Shown: positions 25,957 to 33,880 of the stretch, in pieces
Layout of the letters: each line of letters begins with the position of its first letter
How positions within the stretch are numbered: the first letter of the stretch is position 1
Assembly: GCA_046349395.1 (NCBI GenBank)
Contig: JAXMCK010000004.1
Span: 620,001-684,000, forward strand
Length of the DNA stretch: 64,000 bases
Direction: 5' to 3'
Origin: JAXMCK01 sp046349395
Lineage (GTDB): Bacteria > Pseudomonadota > Alphaproteobacteria > Geminicoccales > Geminicoccaceae
The notes under the pieces: generated by a model
Database searches by the model: none
What the model saw: only the letters and a program-made list of their open reading frames with translations
What the model was told of the DNA's origin: nothing
Made by a program: the position numbers and the translations under genes

Positions 25957-25974
25957 GTGACGGTCGTGTTACAG
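25957..25974 (-). promoter_or_regulatory. Pho box (PhoB-binding site) upstream of the pst operon
   Basis: On the minus strand, CTGTAAC and CCGTCAC are two 7-base half-sites separated by 4 bases (11-base period), close to the consensus CTGTCAC/T direct repeat bound by phosphorylated PhoB. It lies 43 bases before the TTG start of the first pstS, the right place to replace a -35 box. The motif and position are seen; PhoB control is expected from the family. Confidence 0.65.
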
Positions 25975-26101
25975 AACGGGTGCAGAAGCGTGCCGCGACT
26001 TCCAGCCGCTGCAGGACATCTCTAATGTCGGCGATAGGGAGGCACCGGTAACGACCCCGCGCGACGGGCCGGACCGGGCCGCAACGGCATCGGAAGCAGC
26101 G

Positions 26102-27193
26102 ATGAGCGATCTTCGGCTCGACGGCGTGACGAAGCGGTTCGGCCGCGTGACCGCTCTCTCCGACATGTCGCTGGAGGTCCGGGACGGCGAGTTCTTCTGC
26201 CTGCTGGGCCCCAGTGCGGCGGGCAAGACGACGACGCTCCGCGTCATCGCCGGGCTGGAGCGGCCGGACACGGGCCGTGTGTTCTTCCGTGGCAAGGACG
26301 TCACCGACGCACCCGTTCAGGGTCGCGGCATGGCGATGGTCTTCCAGACCTTCGCCCTCTACCCGCATCTGAGCGTGCGCGAGAACCTCGCCTATCCGCT
26401 GCGCGAGGCCGGGGCGTCCGCGGCGGAGATCGACCGGCGGGTCGGCGAGGTGGCCGAGATGCTGCGCATCTCGCACACGCTGCAGCGCAAGCCGACGACC
26501 GCGTCCGGCGGCGAGCAGCAGCGCATCGCCATCGGCCGGGCGCTGATCCGGCGGCCGCAGCTGCTGCTGCTCGACGAGCCGCTCACAAACCTAGACGCCA
26601 AGCTCCGGCACGACACGCGGGCCGAGTTCAAGCGGCTGCACCGCGAGTTCGGCCTCACCATGCTCTATGCGACGCCGGACGAGTTGGAAGCACTCAGCAT
26701 GGGCCAGCGCATCGGGGTGATCCGCGACGGCTCGATGGTCCAGGTCGGCACGCCCGATGAACTGTTCGAGCGGCCGCTGGACAGCTTCGTCGCCGCCCAT
26801 GTCGGGTCGCCCCGGATGAACCTGCTGCCGGCGGTCGTGACGGGCGAAGGCAGCGGCCTGCGCCTGCCGTTCGCCGAGGTGAGCGGCGGCCCCTGGGCGA
26901 AGGCGCTGGGCGGCTTCCCCAAGGGCACCGAGATCCTGTTCGGCTTCCGCCCGCACGACGTGCAGCCGGTCGAGGCCGTCGGCCGTGGCCCGCGCTTCTC
27001 CGCCAAGGTCCACCTGACCGAGCCGCTGGGCGACATCACCGTGCTCGACATGGAGGCGCAGAACACGCCGTTCCGCATGGTCCTGCCGGAAGAGCGCGCC
27101 ATCCGTTACCGCGAAGGGGACACCATCGAGCTCGAACTCGCTGTGGCAGAGAGTCACGCCTTCACGATGGACACCGGAACGGCGATCCGATAA
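26102..27193 (+). CDS. Sugar ABC importer ATPase A, H-loop histidine missing
   Basis: A 363-residue MalK/UgpC-class ATPase with GGAAG upstream of the ATG. Walker A is GPSAAGKT (36-43), Q-loop FQTFALYPHL, signature ASGGE (134-138) and Walker B LLLLDEP (Asp158-Glu159). The H-loop reads YATPDELEA, so Pro192 stands where the catalytic-switch His should be. It opens the operon 26102-32114, which has a second ATPase at 30715 with complementary defects. It probably forms one half of an asymmetric ATPase dimer. Confidence 0.92.
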   Translation: MSDLRLDGVTKRFGRVTALSDMSLEVRDGEFFCLLGPSAAGKTTTLRVIAGLERPDTGRVFFRGKDVTDAPVQGRGMAMVFQTFALYPHLSVRENLAYPLREAGASAAEIDRRVGEVAEMLRISHTLQRKPTTASGGEQQRIAIGRALIRRPQLLLLDEPLTNLDAKLRHDTRAEFKRLHREFGLTMLYATPDELEALSMGQRIGVIRDGSMVQVGTPDELFERPLDSFVAAHVGSPRMNLLPAVVTGEGSGLRLPFAEVSGGPWAKALGGFPKGTEILFGFRPHDVQPVEAVGRGPRFSAKVHLTEPLGDITVLDMEAQNTPFRMVLPEERAIRYREGDTIELELAVAESHAFTMDTGTAIR

Positions 27194-27274
27194 CCCTTTC
27201 GTTACCTTCGCAAACGACCGTCCGGTAATCCCGAACGTCGGTTTGTGAGAAAGGCAAGAACGGGAGGTTGGACG

Positions 27275-28705
27275 ATGGCAGGGAAAAAGGCTGCCTGGAG
27301 TGTCGCTGCCGCAGGGATTGCCGCCGGCTTGGTGTTATCCGCGGTAACTACTGCGAACGCCAAGGATATCGTGATCAAGATGGCGGTGCCCGATTGGCCG
27401 CCGACCCGTATCATGCAGGATCTGGCGAACGAGCGCTACAAGTCGCCGTCGGGCAACAACGTGAAGCTCGAGGCCGACTTCATTCCCTGGCCCGTTTACT
27501 ATGAACGCCTCGCCGCCTCGCTCACCTCGGGCGAGAAGAAGTACCAGATGGCGGTGTCCGACAGCCAGTGGCTCGGCGCCTTCGTCGAGGGCGGCTACTA
27601 CAAGAAAATCAACGAGTTCGTCGACAAGGACCCGGAGTTGCAGGCGATCTTCGCCGACCTCCATCCCAACCTGGTCGCGGCCTACTCCACCTACCCGCAC
27701 AAGTCCGAGAACCTGTACGGCTTCCCGCAGATGCCGGACGTTCTCGTCGTCTATTATCGCACCGACGTCTTCTGCAACCAGGAAGAGCAGGCTGCGTATC
27801 AGGCCAAGTACGGCATGAAGTTGCCCTGCGATCCGTCCGAGATGGACGTCGCGGACTGGGATCAGGTGAAGAACTTCGGCGAGTTCTTCCGCCGCTCGAA
27901 GGGCGAGAAGCTGGCCGGGCAGACGCTCGACGACGATTTCTACGGCATCGCCTACCAGGCCGGTAAGGACTACGACTTCGCGATCATGCAGGTGAACGGG
28001 TTCATCTGGCAGCACGGCGCGTCGATCTGGGACGAGACGCAGGCCCCCAACGGTCAGGCCGAAGGTGTCGTCAACTCGCCCGAGGCCGTGAAGGCCCTGG
28101 AGCACTATCTCTCGCTGATCCAGTACATGCCGCCCGTGGTGAAGACGGGCACCATGGACATCTTCAAGACCGATGAACTGTTCCGTGAAGGCAAGGTCGC
28201 CTACATGGTGCAGTGGATCGGCTTCGCCGAGAGCACGATCAGCCCGAAGACCTCGAAGGTCTTCGACAAGGTCGCGTTCGCCCGGGCCCCCGGCCTGAAG
28301 CAGGCCGACGGCACGATCTCCTACTGGAACAATATCGGCGGCCAGCCCTTCGTGCTCACCACCTGGAACTCGCCCGAGGTGGAGCAGGAGTCGCTGAACC
28401 TCGTGAAGTGGTGGCTCTCGCCCGAGACCCAGACCGAGTATGCGCGCCGCGGCGGCCAGAGCGGGCGTCGCAGCGTGTACGAGAAGGACGACTACGTCAC
28501 CTTCCGTCCGTGGAACCGGACCTGGGCCGCCAGCCTCGACTGGCAGAAGGACGTCTGGCACGTGCCCGACTTCTTCGAGCTCCTGGTCCAGTCGCAGGAA
28601 GAGTATGTGAAGGCGATCACCGGCCAGCAGGACGCCAAGACGACGATGGACAACATCGCCGCCTTCCAGCAGGACCTGCTGACCCAGGCTGGACTGATCA
28701 AGTAA
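27275..28705 (+). CDS. ABC transporter extracellular solute-binding protein (sugar/polyol)
   Basis: A 476-residue periplasmic binding protein starting at the ATG at 27275 with GGGAGG 7 bases upstream; a GTG at 27245 would only add ten residues. The Sec signal AAWSVAAAGIAAGLVLSAV ends near TTANAKD. The mature part has the family-1 binding-protein pattern with FPQMPDVLVVYYRTDVF and an aromatic-rich C-terminal half. It follows ATPase A by 81 bases and is followed by an 11-bp hairpin at 28722. The ligand is unknown; the two-ATPase layout and long binding protein resemble glycerol/polyol systems. Confidence 0.9.
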   Translation: MAGKKAAWSVAAAGIAAGLVLSAVTTANAKDIVIKMAVPDWPPTRIMQDLANERYKSPSGNNVKLEADFIPWPVYYERLAASLTSGEKKYQMAVSDSQWLGAFVEGGYYKKINEFVDKDPELQAIFADLHPNLVAAYSTYPHKSENLYGFPQMPDVLVVYYRTDVFCNQEEQAAYQAKYGMKLPCDPSEMDVADWDQVKNFGEFFRRSKGEKLAGQTLDDDFYGIAYQAGKDYDFAIMQVNGFIWQHGASIWDETQAPNGQAEGVVNSPEAVKALEHYLSLIQYMPPVVKTGTMDIFKTDELFREGKVAYMVQWIGFAESTISPKTSKVFDKVAFARAPGLKQADGTISYWNNIGGQPFVLTTWNSPEVEQESLNLVKWWLSPETQTEYARRGGQSGRRSVYEKDDYVTFRPWNRTWAASLDWQKDVWHVPDFFELLVQSQEEYVKAITGQQDAKTTMDNIAAFQQDLLTQAGLIK

Positions 28706-28721
28706 CCATCGCCTGACGCAA

Positions 28722-28748
28722 GGGCGGGTGCAGGCGCTGCACCCGCCC
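28722..28748 (+). promoter_or_regulatory. Intercistronic hairpin after the binding-protein gene
   Basis: A perfect 11-bp inverted repeat (28722-28732 with 28738-28748) with a 5-base loop, 16 bases after the binding-protein stop and 33 bases before the permease start. It is the strongest stem of its kind in the window. No T-run follows on the plus strand. It probably stabilises the upstream mRNA or partly ends transcription. Confidence 0.65.
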
Positions 28749-28781
28749 CCCTTCCCTGCCATCGAGCATTCCGGGCAACGT

Positions 28782-29840
28782 ATGAACGCGGCAGTGATCG
28801 ATGCCGGGCGCCTGCCCGGTCTCCTGGCACCGACATGGTCGAACTGGCGCCTGGCGCTGATCGCGGCCGTCGTGCTGAGCCCGCTCGCCATCGCGCTCCT
28901 GCCCGTTCAGCTCTCCTATTGGATCGCCTTCGCCCTCGTCGCCCTCGTCTGCGTCACGGCGGTCGTGAACGCCTGGGGTCGCTACACCGGCGGCCTGCTA
29001 GTCGCACCGGCTCTGGCTCTCCTCTTCCTCATGAACATCTTTCCGCTGATGTGGTCGTTCGGGCTGAGCTTTTTCGCTTTCCGGGCCAACCGCATAGCAC
29101 CCCCGAAGTTCGTCGGCCTCGACAATTACGAATGGGTGCTGAACGACACGACGGTCTGGGACCGCCTCCAGGTGACCGCTTTGATGGTCGTCCTGACGGT
29201 CACGCTGCAGATGATCATCGGCTTCCTGCTGGCGCTGCTGTTCGAGCGCCAGTTTCCGCTGCGTCGCTACCTGCTGATCCTGGTGCTCACGCCGATGATG
29301 CTGTCCTACGTCGCCGTCGGCGCCTTCTTCCGCTACTATTACGAGCCGACATTCGGCCTTTTGAGCCAGGCGATCCGCGCGTTCACCGGGCAGCCCTTCA
29401 TTCTGCTGGAGAGCCCGGCCGGTGCGATCGCCGGCATCGTCATCGCCGATGCCTGGATGTGGTCGCCCTTCGTCATGCTGCTGGTCCTGGCCGGTCTCGT
29501 CTCCGTGCCGAAATACCTCTACGAGGCCGCCGAGATCGATCGTGCCTCCTGGTGGCGCAAGTTCCGCACGATCACCTTTCCCTACATCAAGGGCCTGCTG
29601 CTGCTCGCCCTGCTCTTCCGCACGATCGAGGCCTTCAAGCTGTTCGATCTCGTCTTCCTCATCACCAATGGCGGGCCCGGGACGGCGACCGAGACCATCG
29701 GCGTGTACGTCTATCGCCTGGCGTTCCAGTATTTCCGGACCAGCCAGAGTGCGGCTCTCGCCTACATCATCCTGTTCATCGTGATCGTGCTGACGAACCT
29801 CTACCTCTACTTCGTCAACCGGCGGACGCAGGAGGCCTGA
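28782..29840 (+). CDS. Carbohydrate ABC transporter permease (MalF type)
   Basis: A 352-residue permease starting at the ATG at 28782; no strong ribosome-binding site is visible. It has two extra N-terminal helices (LALIAAVVLSPLAIALLPV and IAFALVALVCVTAVVNAW) before the usual six-helix core. The coupling loop is EAAEIDRASWWRKFRTITFP, with Arg after the Asp where Gly is common. It pairs with the product of 29842-30708 in the second two-ATPase importer. Confidence 0.9.
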   Translation: MNAAVIDAGRLPGLLAPTWSNWRLALIAAVVLSPLAIALLPVQLSYWIAFALVALVCVTAVVNAWGRYTGGLLVAPALALLFLMNIFPLMWSFGLSFFAFRANRIAPPKFVGLDNYEWVLNDTTVWDRLQVTALMVVLTVTLQMIIGFLLALLFERQFPLRRYLLILVLTPMMLSYVAVGAFFRYYYEPTFGLLSQAIRAFTGQPFILLESPAGAIAGIVIADAWMWSPFVMLLVLAGLVSVPKYLYEAAEIDRASWWRKFRTITFPYIKGLLLLALLFRTIEAFKLFDLVFLITNGGPGTATETIGVYVYRLAFQYFRTSQSAALAYIILFIVIVLTNLYLYFVNRRTQEA

Positions 29841-29841
29841 G

Positions 29842-30708
29842 ATGGCGGAGCGGCGTCCCATCGGGCAGGCGGGCTGGGGCTGGACCCTCGGTGCAGCCGT
29901 GGTGTCCCTGATCTACTTCTTCCCTGTCCTGTGGATTATCCTGACCGCGTTCAAGACCCACAACGACGCGCTGGCGATCCCGCCCGTCTGGTTCTTCACG
30001 CCCACGCTCGAGAACTTCGTCGAGGTGTTCAGCCGGGCCTACAGTGCGGGTGCCGAGGCGGTGGACACGGGCTTCGCCCGCTTCTTCTTCAACTCGATCT
30101 TCATCTCGGGCTCGTCCGTCGCCATCGCCCTCGTGATCGGCACGCTGGCGGCCTACGGCTTCTCGCGCTTCCCGCTGAAGGGTAACGACACCTACCTCTT
30201 CATCATCCTGACCACCCGAATGATGCCGGCGATCGTGGTCATCATCCCGATCTTCCTGATGTTCCAGGTCACGGGTCTGGCCGGCAGCTATCTCGGAATC
30301 ATCCTGCTCTACACCGCCTTCAACCTGCCCTTCACCGTCTGGATGATGAAGAGCTTCTTCGACGAACTGTCGCTCGACGTCGAGGACGCGGCCCGGATGG
30401 ACGGCAGCACCGAGCGGAAGCTGTTCTTCAAGATCTGCATGCCGCAGGTGATGGCCGGCATCGCCGCCACGGCCGTGTTCGGCCTGATCCTGACCTGGAA
30501 CGAGTTCCTCCTCGCCCTGCTGCTGACCGGCGTGGAGACCCGCACGATCCCGGTCGCCATGGCACAGACGATCGGCGGCGACATCGGCGTGCGCTGGGGC
30601 CTCCTGGCCGCCATCGAGACGCTGTTCCTGATCCCGGTGATCGTGGTCGTCTTCTTCCTGCAGAATCACCTGCTGCGCGGCGTCACCTTCGGCACGATCA
30701 AGCGCTGA
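29842..30708 (+). CDS. Carbohydrate ABC transporter permease (MalG type)
   Basis: A 288-residue inner-membrane permease one base after the previous stop. Helix 1 is AAVVSLIYFFPVLWIILTAF; the coupling loop is VEDAARMDGSTERKLFFK, with the conserved Asp-Gly. The C-terminal GVTFGTIKR is typical of MalG-like permeases. It completes the channel with the MalF-type protein before it and is followed by ATPase B after 6 bases. Confidence 0.92.
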   Translation: MAERRPIGQAGWGWTLGAAVVSLIYFFPVLWIILTAFKTHNDALAIPPVWFFTPTLENFVEVFSRAYSAGAEAVDTGFARFFFNSIFISGSSVAIALVIGTLAAYGFSRFPLKGNDTYLFIILTTRMMPAIVVIIPIFLMFQVTGLAGSYLGIILLYTAFNLPFTVWMMKSFFDELSLDVEDAARMDGSTERKLFFKICMPQVMAGIAATAVFGLILTWNEFLLALLLTGVETRTIPVAMAQTIGGDIGVRWGLLAAIETLFLIPVIVVVFFLQNHLLRGVTFGTIKR

Positions 30709-30714
30709 GGACCC

Positions 30715-31803
30715 ATGTCGACGATCGAGGTCCGCTCGCTCACCAAGCACTTCGGCCCGCTGAAGGCCGTCGACAATGTCGACCTGTCGGTGGCCGCGGG
30801 CGAGGTCGTCTGCCTGCTCGGGCCCTCGGGCTGCGGCAAGACCACGACCCTACGGATGATCGCCGGCCTCGAGAGTGCGACCTCGGGCGAGATCCTGGTC
30901 GCTGGGAGGCGGGTCAACGAGCTGTCGCCCTCGCAGCGCGACATCGCGATGGTGTTCCAGTTCTACGCGCTCTACCCGAGCCTGACGGTGCGCGAGAACC
31001 TGGCCTTTCCGCTGCAGTCCGAGGGTCTCACCCAGGCCGAGATCGACCGCCGAGTCGATCAGGTGGCGGAAACGCTCGAACTCACCGACGTCACGGACCG
31101 CATCCCCGGCCGGCTTGCCGAGGGCGAGAAGCAGCGGGTCGCGGTCGGCCGCTCGATCGTCCGCGATCCGAACTGCTTCCTCTTCGACGAGCCGCTGTCA
31201 CGCCTCGACGTCGAGCTGCGGCAGCAGATGCGCGGCAAGATCAAAGAGGTGCTGAACGGGCTCTCCAAGGCGACGGTGATCGTCACCCACGACCAGCTCG
31301 AAGCGCTCACCATGGCCGACCGGATCGCCGTCATGCGCGACGGGCGGATCGAGCAGGTCGCGAGCCCGCACGAGATCTTCACCAAGCCCGCCAACCTGTT
31401 CGTCGCCAGCTTCATCGGCACGCCGCAGATGAACCTGATGCAGGCGCGCTATCTCGGCGCCGATGGCGGGTTGGCACGCTACGCGATCGACGCGCAGGAA
31501 CTGCGCCTGCCGATGGATCGGGCCGCATCCCAGCTCGCCAGCGGTGCCAGCGTAACGCTCGGCATCCGGCCGCGTGCCTTCGACCTCGCCTCGGAGCAGG
31601 AACTGGACACGCTGACTGCCGAGGCGGACCTGATCGAGCCCATGGGGGCGGAAACGCTCATCCACGGCGTCGAGGCGGGCCGCGACATCCGCGTCGTCGT
31701 CCCGCGACAGGCGCGGGTCCAGCCGGGTAACCGACTGCATCTACGGCCGAAGCTGGGGCAGGTCCATGTCTTCGCCGAAAGCGGTGCGAGGATCAGCGCA
31801 TGA
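30715..31803 (+). CDS. Sugar ABC importer ATPase B, signature motif degenerate
   Basis: A 362-residue MalK/UgpC-class ATPase. Walker A GPSGCGKT (36-43), Q-loop FQFYALYPSL, Walker B Asp158-Glu159 and H-loop His192 (VIVTHDQLEA) are all intact. The ABC signature, normally LSGGQ, reads LAEGE (134-138). In an ABC dimer a signature acts on the ATP held by the other subunit. This defect therefore falls in the same composite site as the His-to-Pro change of ATPase A, leaving one complete site. The stop overlaps the next start by 4 bases. Confidence 0.92.
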   Translation: MSTIEVRSLTKHFGPLKAVDNVDLSVAAGEVVCLLGPSGCGKTTTLRMIAGLESATSGEILVAGRRVNELSPSQRDIAMVFQFYALYPSLTVRENLAFPLQSEGLTQAEIDRRVDQVAETLELTDVTDRIPGRLAEGEKQRVAVGRSIVRDPNCFLFDEPLSRLDVELRQQMRGKIKEVLNGLSKATVIVTHDQLEALTMADRIAVMRDGRIEQVASPHEIFTKPANLFVASFIGTPQMNLMQARYLGADGGLARYAIDAQELRLPMDRAASQLASGASVTLGIRPRAFDLASEQELDTLTAEADLIEPMGAETLIHGVEAGRDIRVVVPRQARVQPGNRLHLRPKLGQVHVFAESGARISA

Positions 31804-32114
31804 GCACACCATCGCCCGTCGGCATGTCGGCCGCCACGGCTGGCCGGGTTGCGAATGCCATCATCCTGCTCTGCGCCGCATCGCTGATCATGATCTTCCA
31901 GCCCTTCTCGAAGCTCGCTTCGGGCATCGGGATGGGCCTCGTCGTGCTGGGCGGCCTCGCCTTCAACCTCGTGCCGATGTGCGAGCCCGGCCGTCCGGCC
32001 CGCGACCTCTGGCGCGCGTCGCTGATCGTGGTCGTCGTGTTCATCATCGTGTTCTTGATCGCCGTCGGGTCGGCGCACCTGTACGGGCTCTATGTCCAGG
32101 CGAGCCGCGGCTGA
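31800..32114 (+). CDS. Small membrane protein of the ABC importer operon
   Basis: A 104-residue protein I do not recognise. It has three hydrophobic stretches: VANAIILLCAASLIMIF, IGMGLVVLGGLAFNLV and ASLIVVVVFIIVFLIAVGSA, separated by short polar loops (one with MCEPGRPARD). It overlaps ATPase B by 4 bases (ATGA), so it is made with the importer. The rhizobial glycerol importer also carries a small membrane protein of unknown role (GlpU), but I cannot see sequence similarity. It may be a regulatory or stabilising subunit; this is inference. Confidence 0.75.
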   Translation: MSTPSPVGMSAATAGRVANAIILLCAASLIMIFQPFSKLASGIGMGLVVLGGLAFNLVPMCEPGRPARDLWRASLIVVVVFIIVFLIAVGSAHLYGLYVQASRG

Positions 32115-32117
32115 TCC

Positions 32118-33173
32118 TTAGTCGTCAGGTAGGGCCACCGGCGTCCACAGCACCTGCTCGATGCGGCGGGCACCCGTCGCCAGCATGACGAGACGGTCGT
32201 ACCCGAGGGCGATCCCGCTGGCGGGCGGCATCTCGCCGAGTGCGGCGAGGAAGTCCTCGTCGAGCGGGTAGCGCTCGCCGTAGACGCGATGCTTCTCGTC
32301 CATCTCCAGGAGAAAGCGACGGCGCTGCTCGACCGGATCGGTCAGTTCGCCGAACGCGTTCGCCAACTCTACGCCGCAGGCATAAAGCTCGAACCGCTCG
32401 GCGAAGCGCGGATCGTCCTGTTTCGGCCGGGCCAGGGCGGCCTCGGCGGTTGGGTAGTCGCACAGGACGGTCGCCCGTCCCCTGCCGATGGCCGGCTCCA
32501 CACGCTCAACGAGCACCCGGCTGAAGATGTCGGCCCAGGTATCGTCCGCAGCGACACGGATACCCGTCCGGAGGACAGCACCGGCCAGCACCTCGCGATC
32601 GGTGCTGCCGTCACCATGGATGCTGGCCCCGAGGTCGATGCCGGCGAACCGACTGAATGCCTCAACGAGCGTCACCCGGTCGGGCTGCGATCGGGGATCG
32701 ACCATCTCCTTTCCATGAGCAAGCCCGGACGACCCGGCAGCATCGGCCGCAAGGCGCAGAAGCGCTGCACAGTCCTCGATGAGCGTTTCGTAGCTCTCGC
32801 CCGCACGGTACCACTCCAGCATCGTGAACTCGGGGTGGTGGAGCGGACCGCGCTCGCGGTTGCGGAAGACGTGGGCGAAGGTGAAGAGGCGCGTCTCGCC
32901 GGCCGCCAAAAGCTTCTTGCAGGCGAACTCCGGGGAAGTATGGAGGTAGAGGGGCCCCGCTTGAGCAGGATCGGTGCCGACGAGCCTCGTCTCGAAGGCG
33001 TGCAGATGCGCTTCGTTGCCCGGCGACACCTGCAGGATCGCGGTGTCGACCTCCACAAAGCCCTGGTCGAGGAACCAGCTACGGATGGCCGTCTGGATGC
33101 GGCTGCGTGCGAGCAGGAAGGGCCGGCGGTCGGCGTGCACGTGCGGCCGCCACCAAGGCGAGGGCTCGCTCAC
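32118..33173 (-). CDS. epmA: Elongation factor P--lysine ligase EpmA (PoxA/GenX)
   Basis: A 351-residue class-II lysyl-tRNA-synthetase-like protein without the anticodon-binding domain, which is the hallmark of EpmA. Class II motifs are visible: GNEAHLHAFET and YLHTSPEFACKKLLAAG near the amino-acid site, motif 2 in FRNRERGPLHHPEFTMLEWYR, and motif 3 in SGIALGYDRLVMLATG. It attaches (R)-beta-lysine to Lys34 of EF-P. The efp gene is divergent 125 bases away, which supports the call. EpmB, the aminomutase that makes beta-lysine, is not in the window. Confidence 0.93.
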   Translation of the reverse strand: MSEPSPWWRPHVHADRRPFLLARSRIQTAIRSWFLDQGFVEVDTAILQVSPGNEAHLHAFETRLVGTDPAQAGPLYLHTSPEFACKKLLAAGETRLFTFAHVFRNRERGPLHHPEFTMLEWYRAGESYETLIEDCAALLRLAADAAGSSGLAHGKEMVDPRSQPDRVTLVEAFSRFAGIDLGASIHGDGSTDREVLAGAVLRTGIRVAADDTWADIFSRVLVERVEPAIGRGRATVLCDYPTAEAALARPKQDDPRFAERFELYACGVELANAFGELTDPVEQRRRFLLEMDEKHRVYGERYPLDEDFLAALGEMPPASGIALGYDRLVMLATGARRIEQVLWTPVALPDD

Positions 33174-33298
33174 TGCGGTCTCCGTTACGTGGGTGACGGC
33201 GATCCGTCTGGACCGGAAGCGCCGGTCAGGCTAAGGGCACCGGCAACGCGCGCCGGACAGGATTCGGCGGCGCACTCCTGTTATTGTCAAGGATCGTT

Positions 33299-33868
33299 AT
33301 GGCCAGGGTCATCGCCAGCTCGCTGCGCAAGGGTAACGTCGTCGATCTCGACGGCAAGCTCTACGTCGTCCTCACCGCGCAGAACATCCACCCGGGCAAG
33401 GGTACCCCGGTGACGCAGCTCGACCTGCGCCGGATCAGCGACGGCGTGAAGATCTCGGAGCGCTACCGCACCACGGAGCAGGTGGAGCGCGCCTTCGTCG
33501 AATCGCGCGAGTACAGCTTCCTGTACGCCGACGGCGAGGGTCATCATTTCATGAACCCCGAGAGCTACGAGCAGGTCGTGGTCTCGAAGGACATCCTGGG
33601 CGACGGTGCTGCCTATCTGCAGGAAGGCATGGCCGTGCAGCTGAGCCTGCACGAGGGCAACCCGATCGCGATCGAGCTGCCGCAGCGCGTGACGCTGGAG
33701 ATCGTCGAGACCGAACCCACGACGAAGGGCCAGACGGCATCCTCCTCGTACAAGCCCGCCGTGCTGTCGAACGGTGTGCGCACGATGGTGCCACCGCACA
33801 TCAGTGCCGGCACGCGCGTCGTCATCATGACCGAGGACGCGTCCTACGTGGAGCGCGCGAAGGACTGA
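33299..33868 (+). CDS. efp: Translation elongation factor P
   Basis: A 189-residue EF-P, the usual length. The ATG at 33299 has AAGGA 5 bases upstream; a TTG at 33284 is less likely. Domain I carries the modification loop NIHPGKGTPV, placing Lys at residue 34, the site lysylated by EpmA. C-terminal signatures are LEIVETEPTTKGQTASSSYK and the OB-domain end. EF-P rescues ribosomes stalled on polyproline. Its neighbour epmA points to beta-lysylation rather than rhamnosylation, although dTDP-rhamnose genes also occur in this window. Confidence 0.97.
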   Translation: MARVIASSLRKGNVVDLDGKLYVVLTAQNIHPGKGTPVTQLDLRRISDGVKISERYRTTEQVERAFVESREYSFLYADGEGHHFMNPESYEQVVVSKDILGDGAAYLQEGMAVQLSLHEGNPIAIELPQRVTLEIVETEPTTKGQTASSSYKPAVLSNGVRTMVPPHISAGTRVVIMTEDASYVERAKD

Positions 33869-33880
33869 AGTCCGACCCGC

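Noticed and set aside
29107..29600. Arg in place of Gly in the EAA loop of the 28782-29840 permease as a defect
   Set aside because: EAAEIDRAS-type loops occur in many working sugar permeases of alphaproteobacteria, so I do not treat it as unusual.
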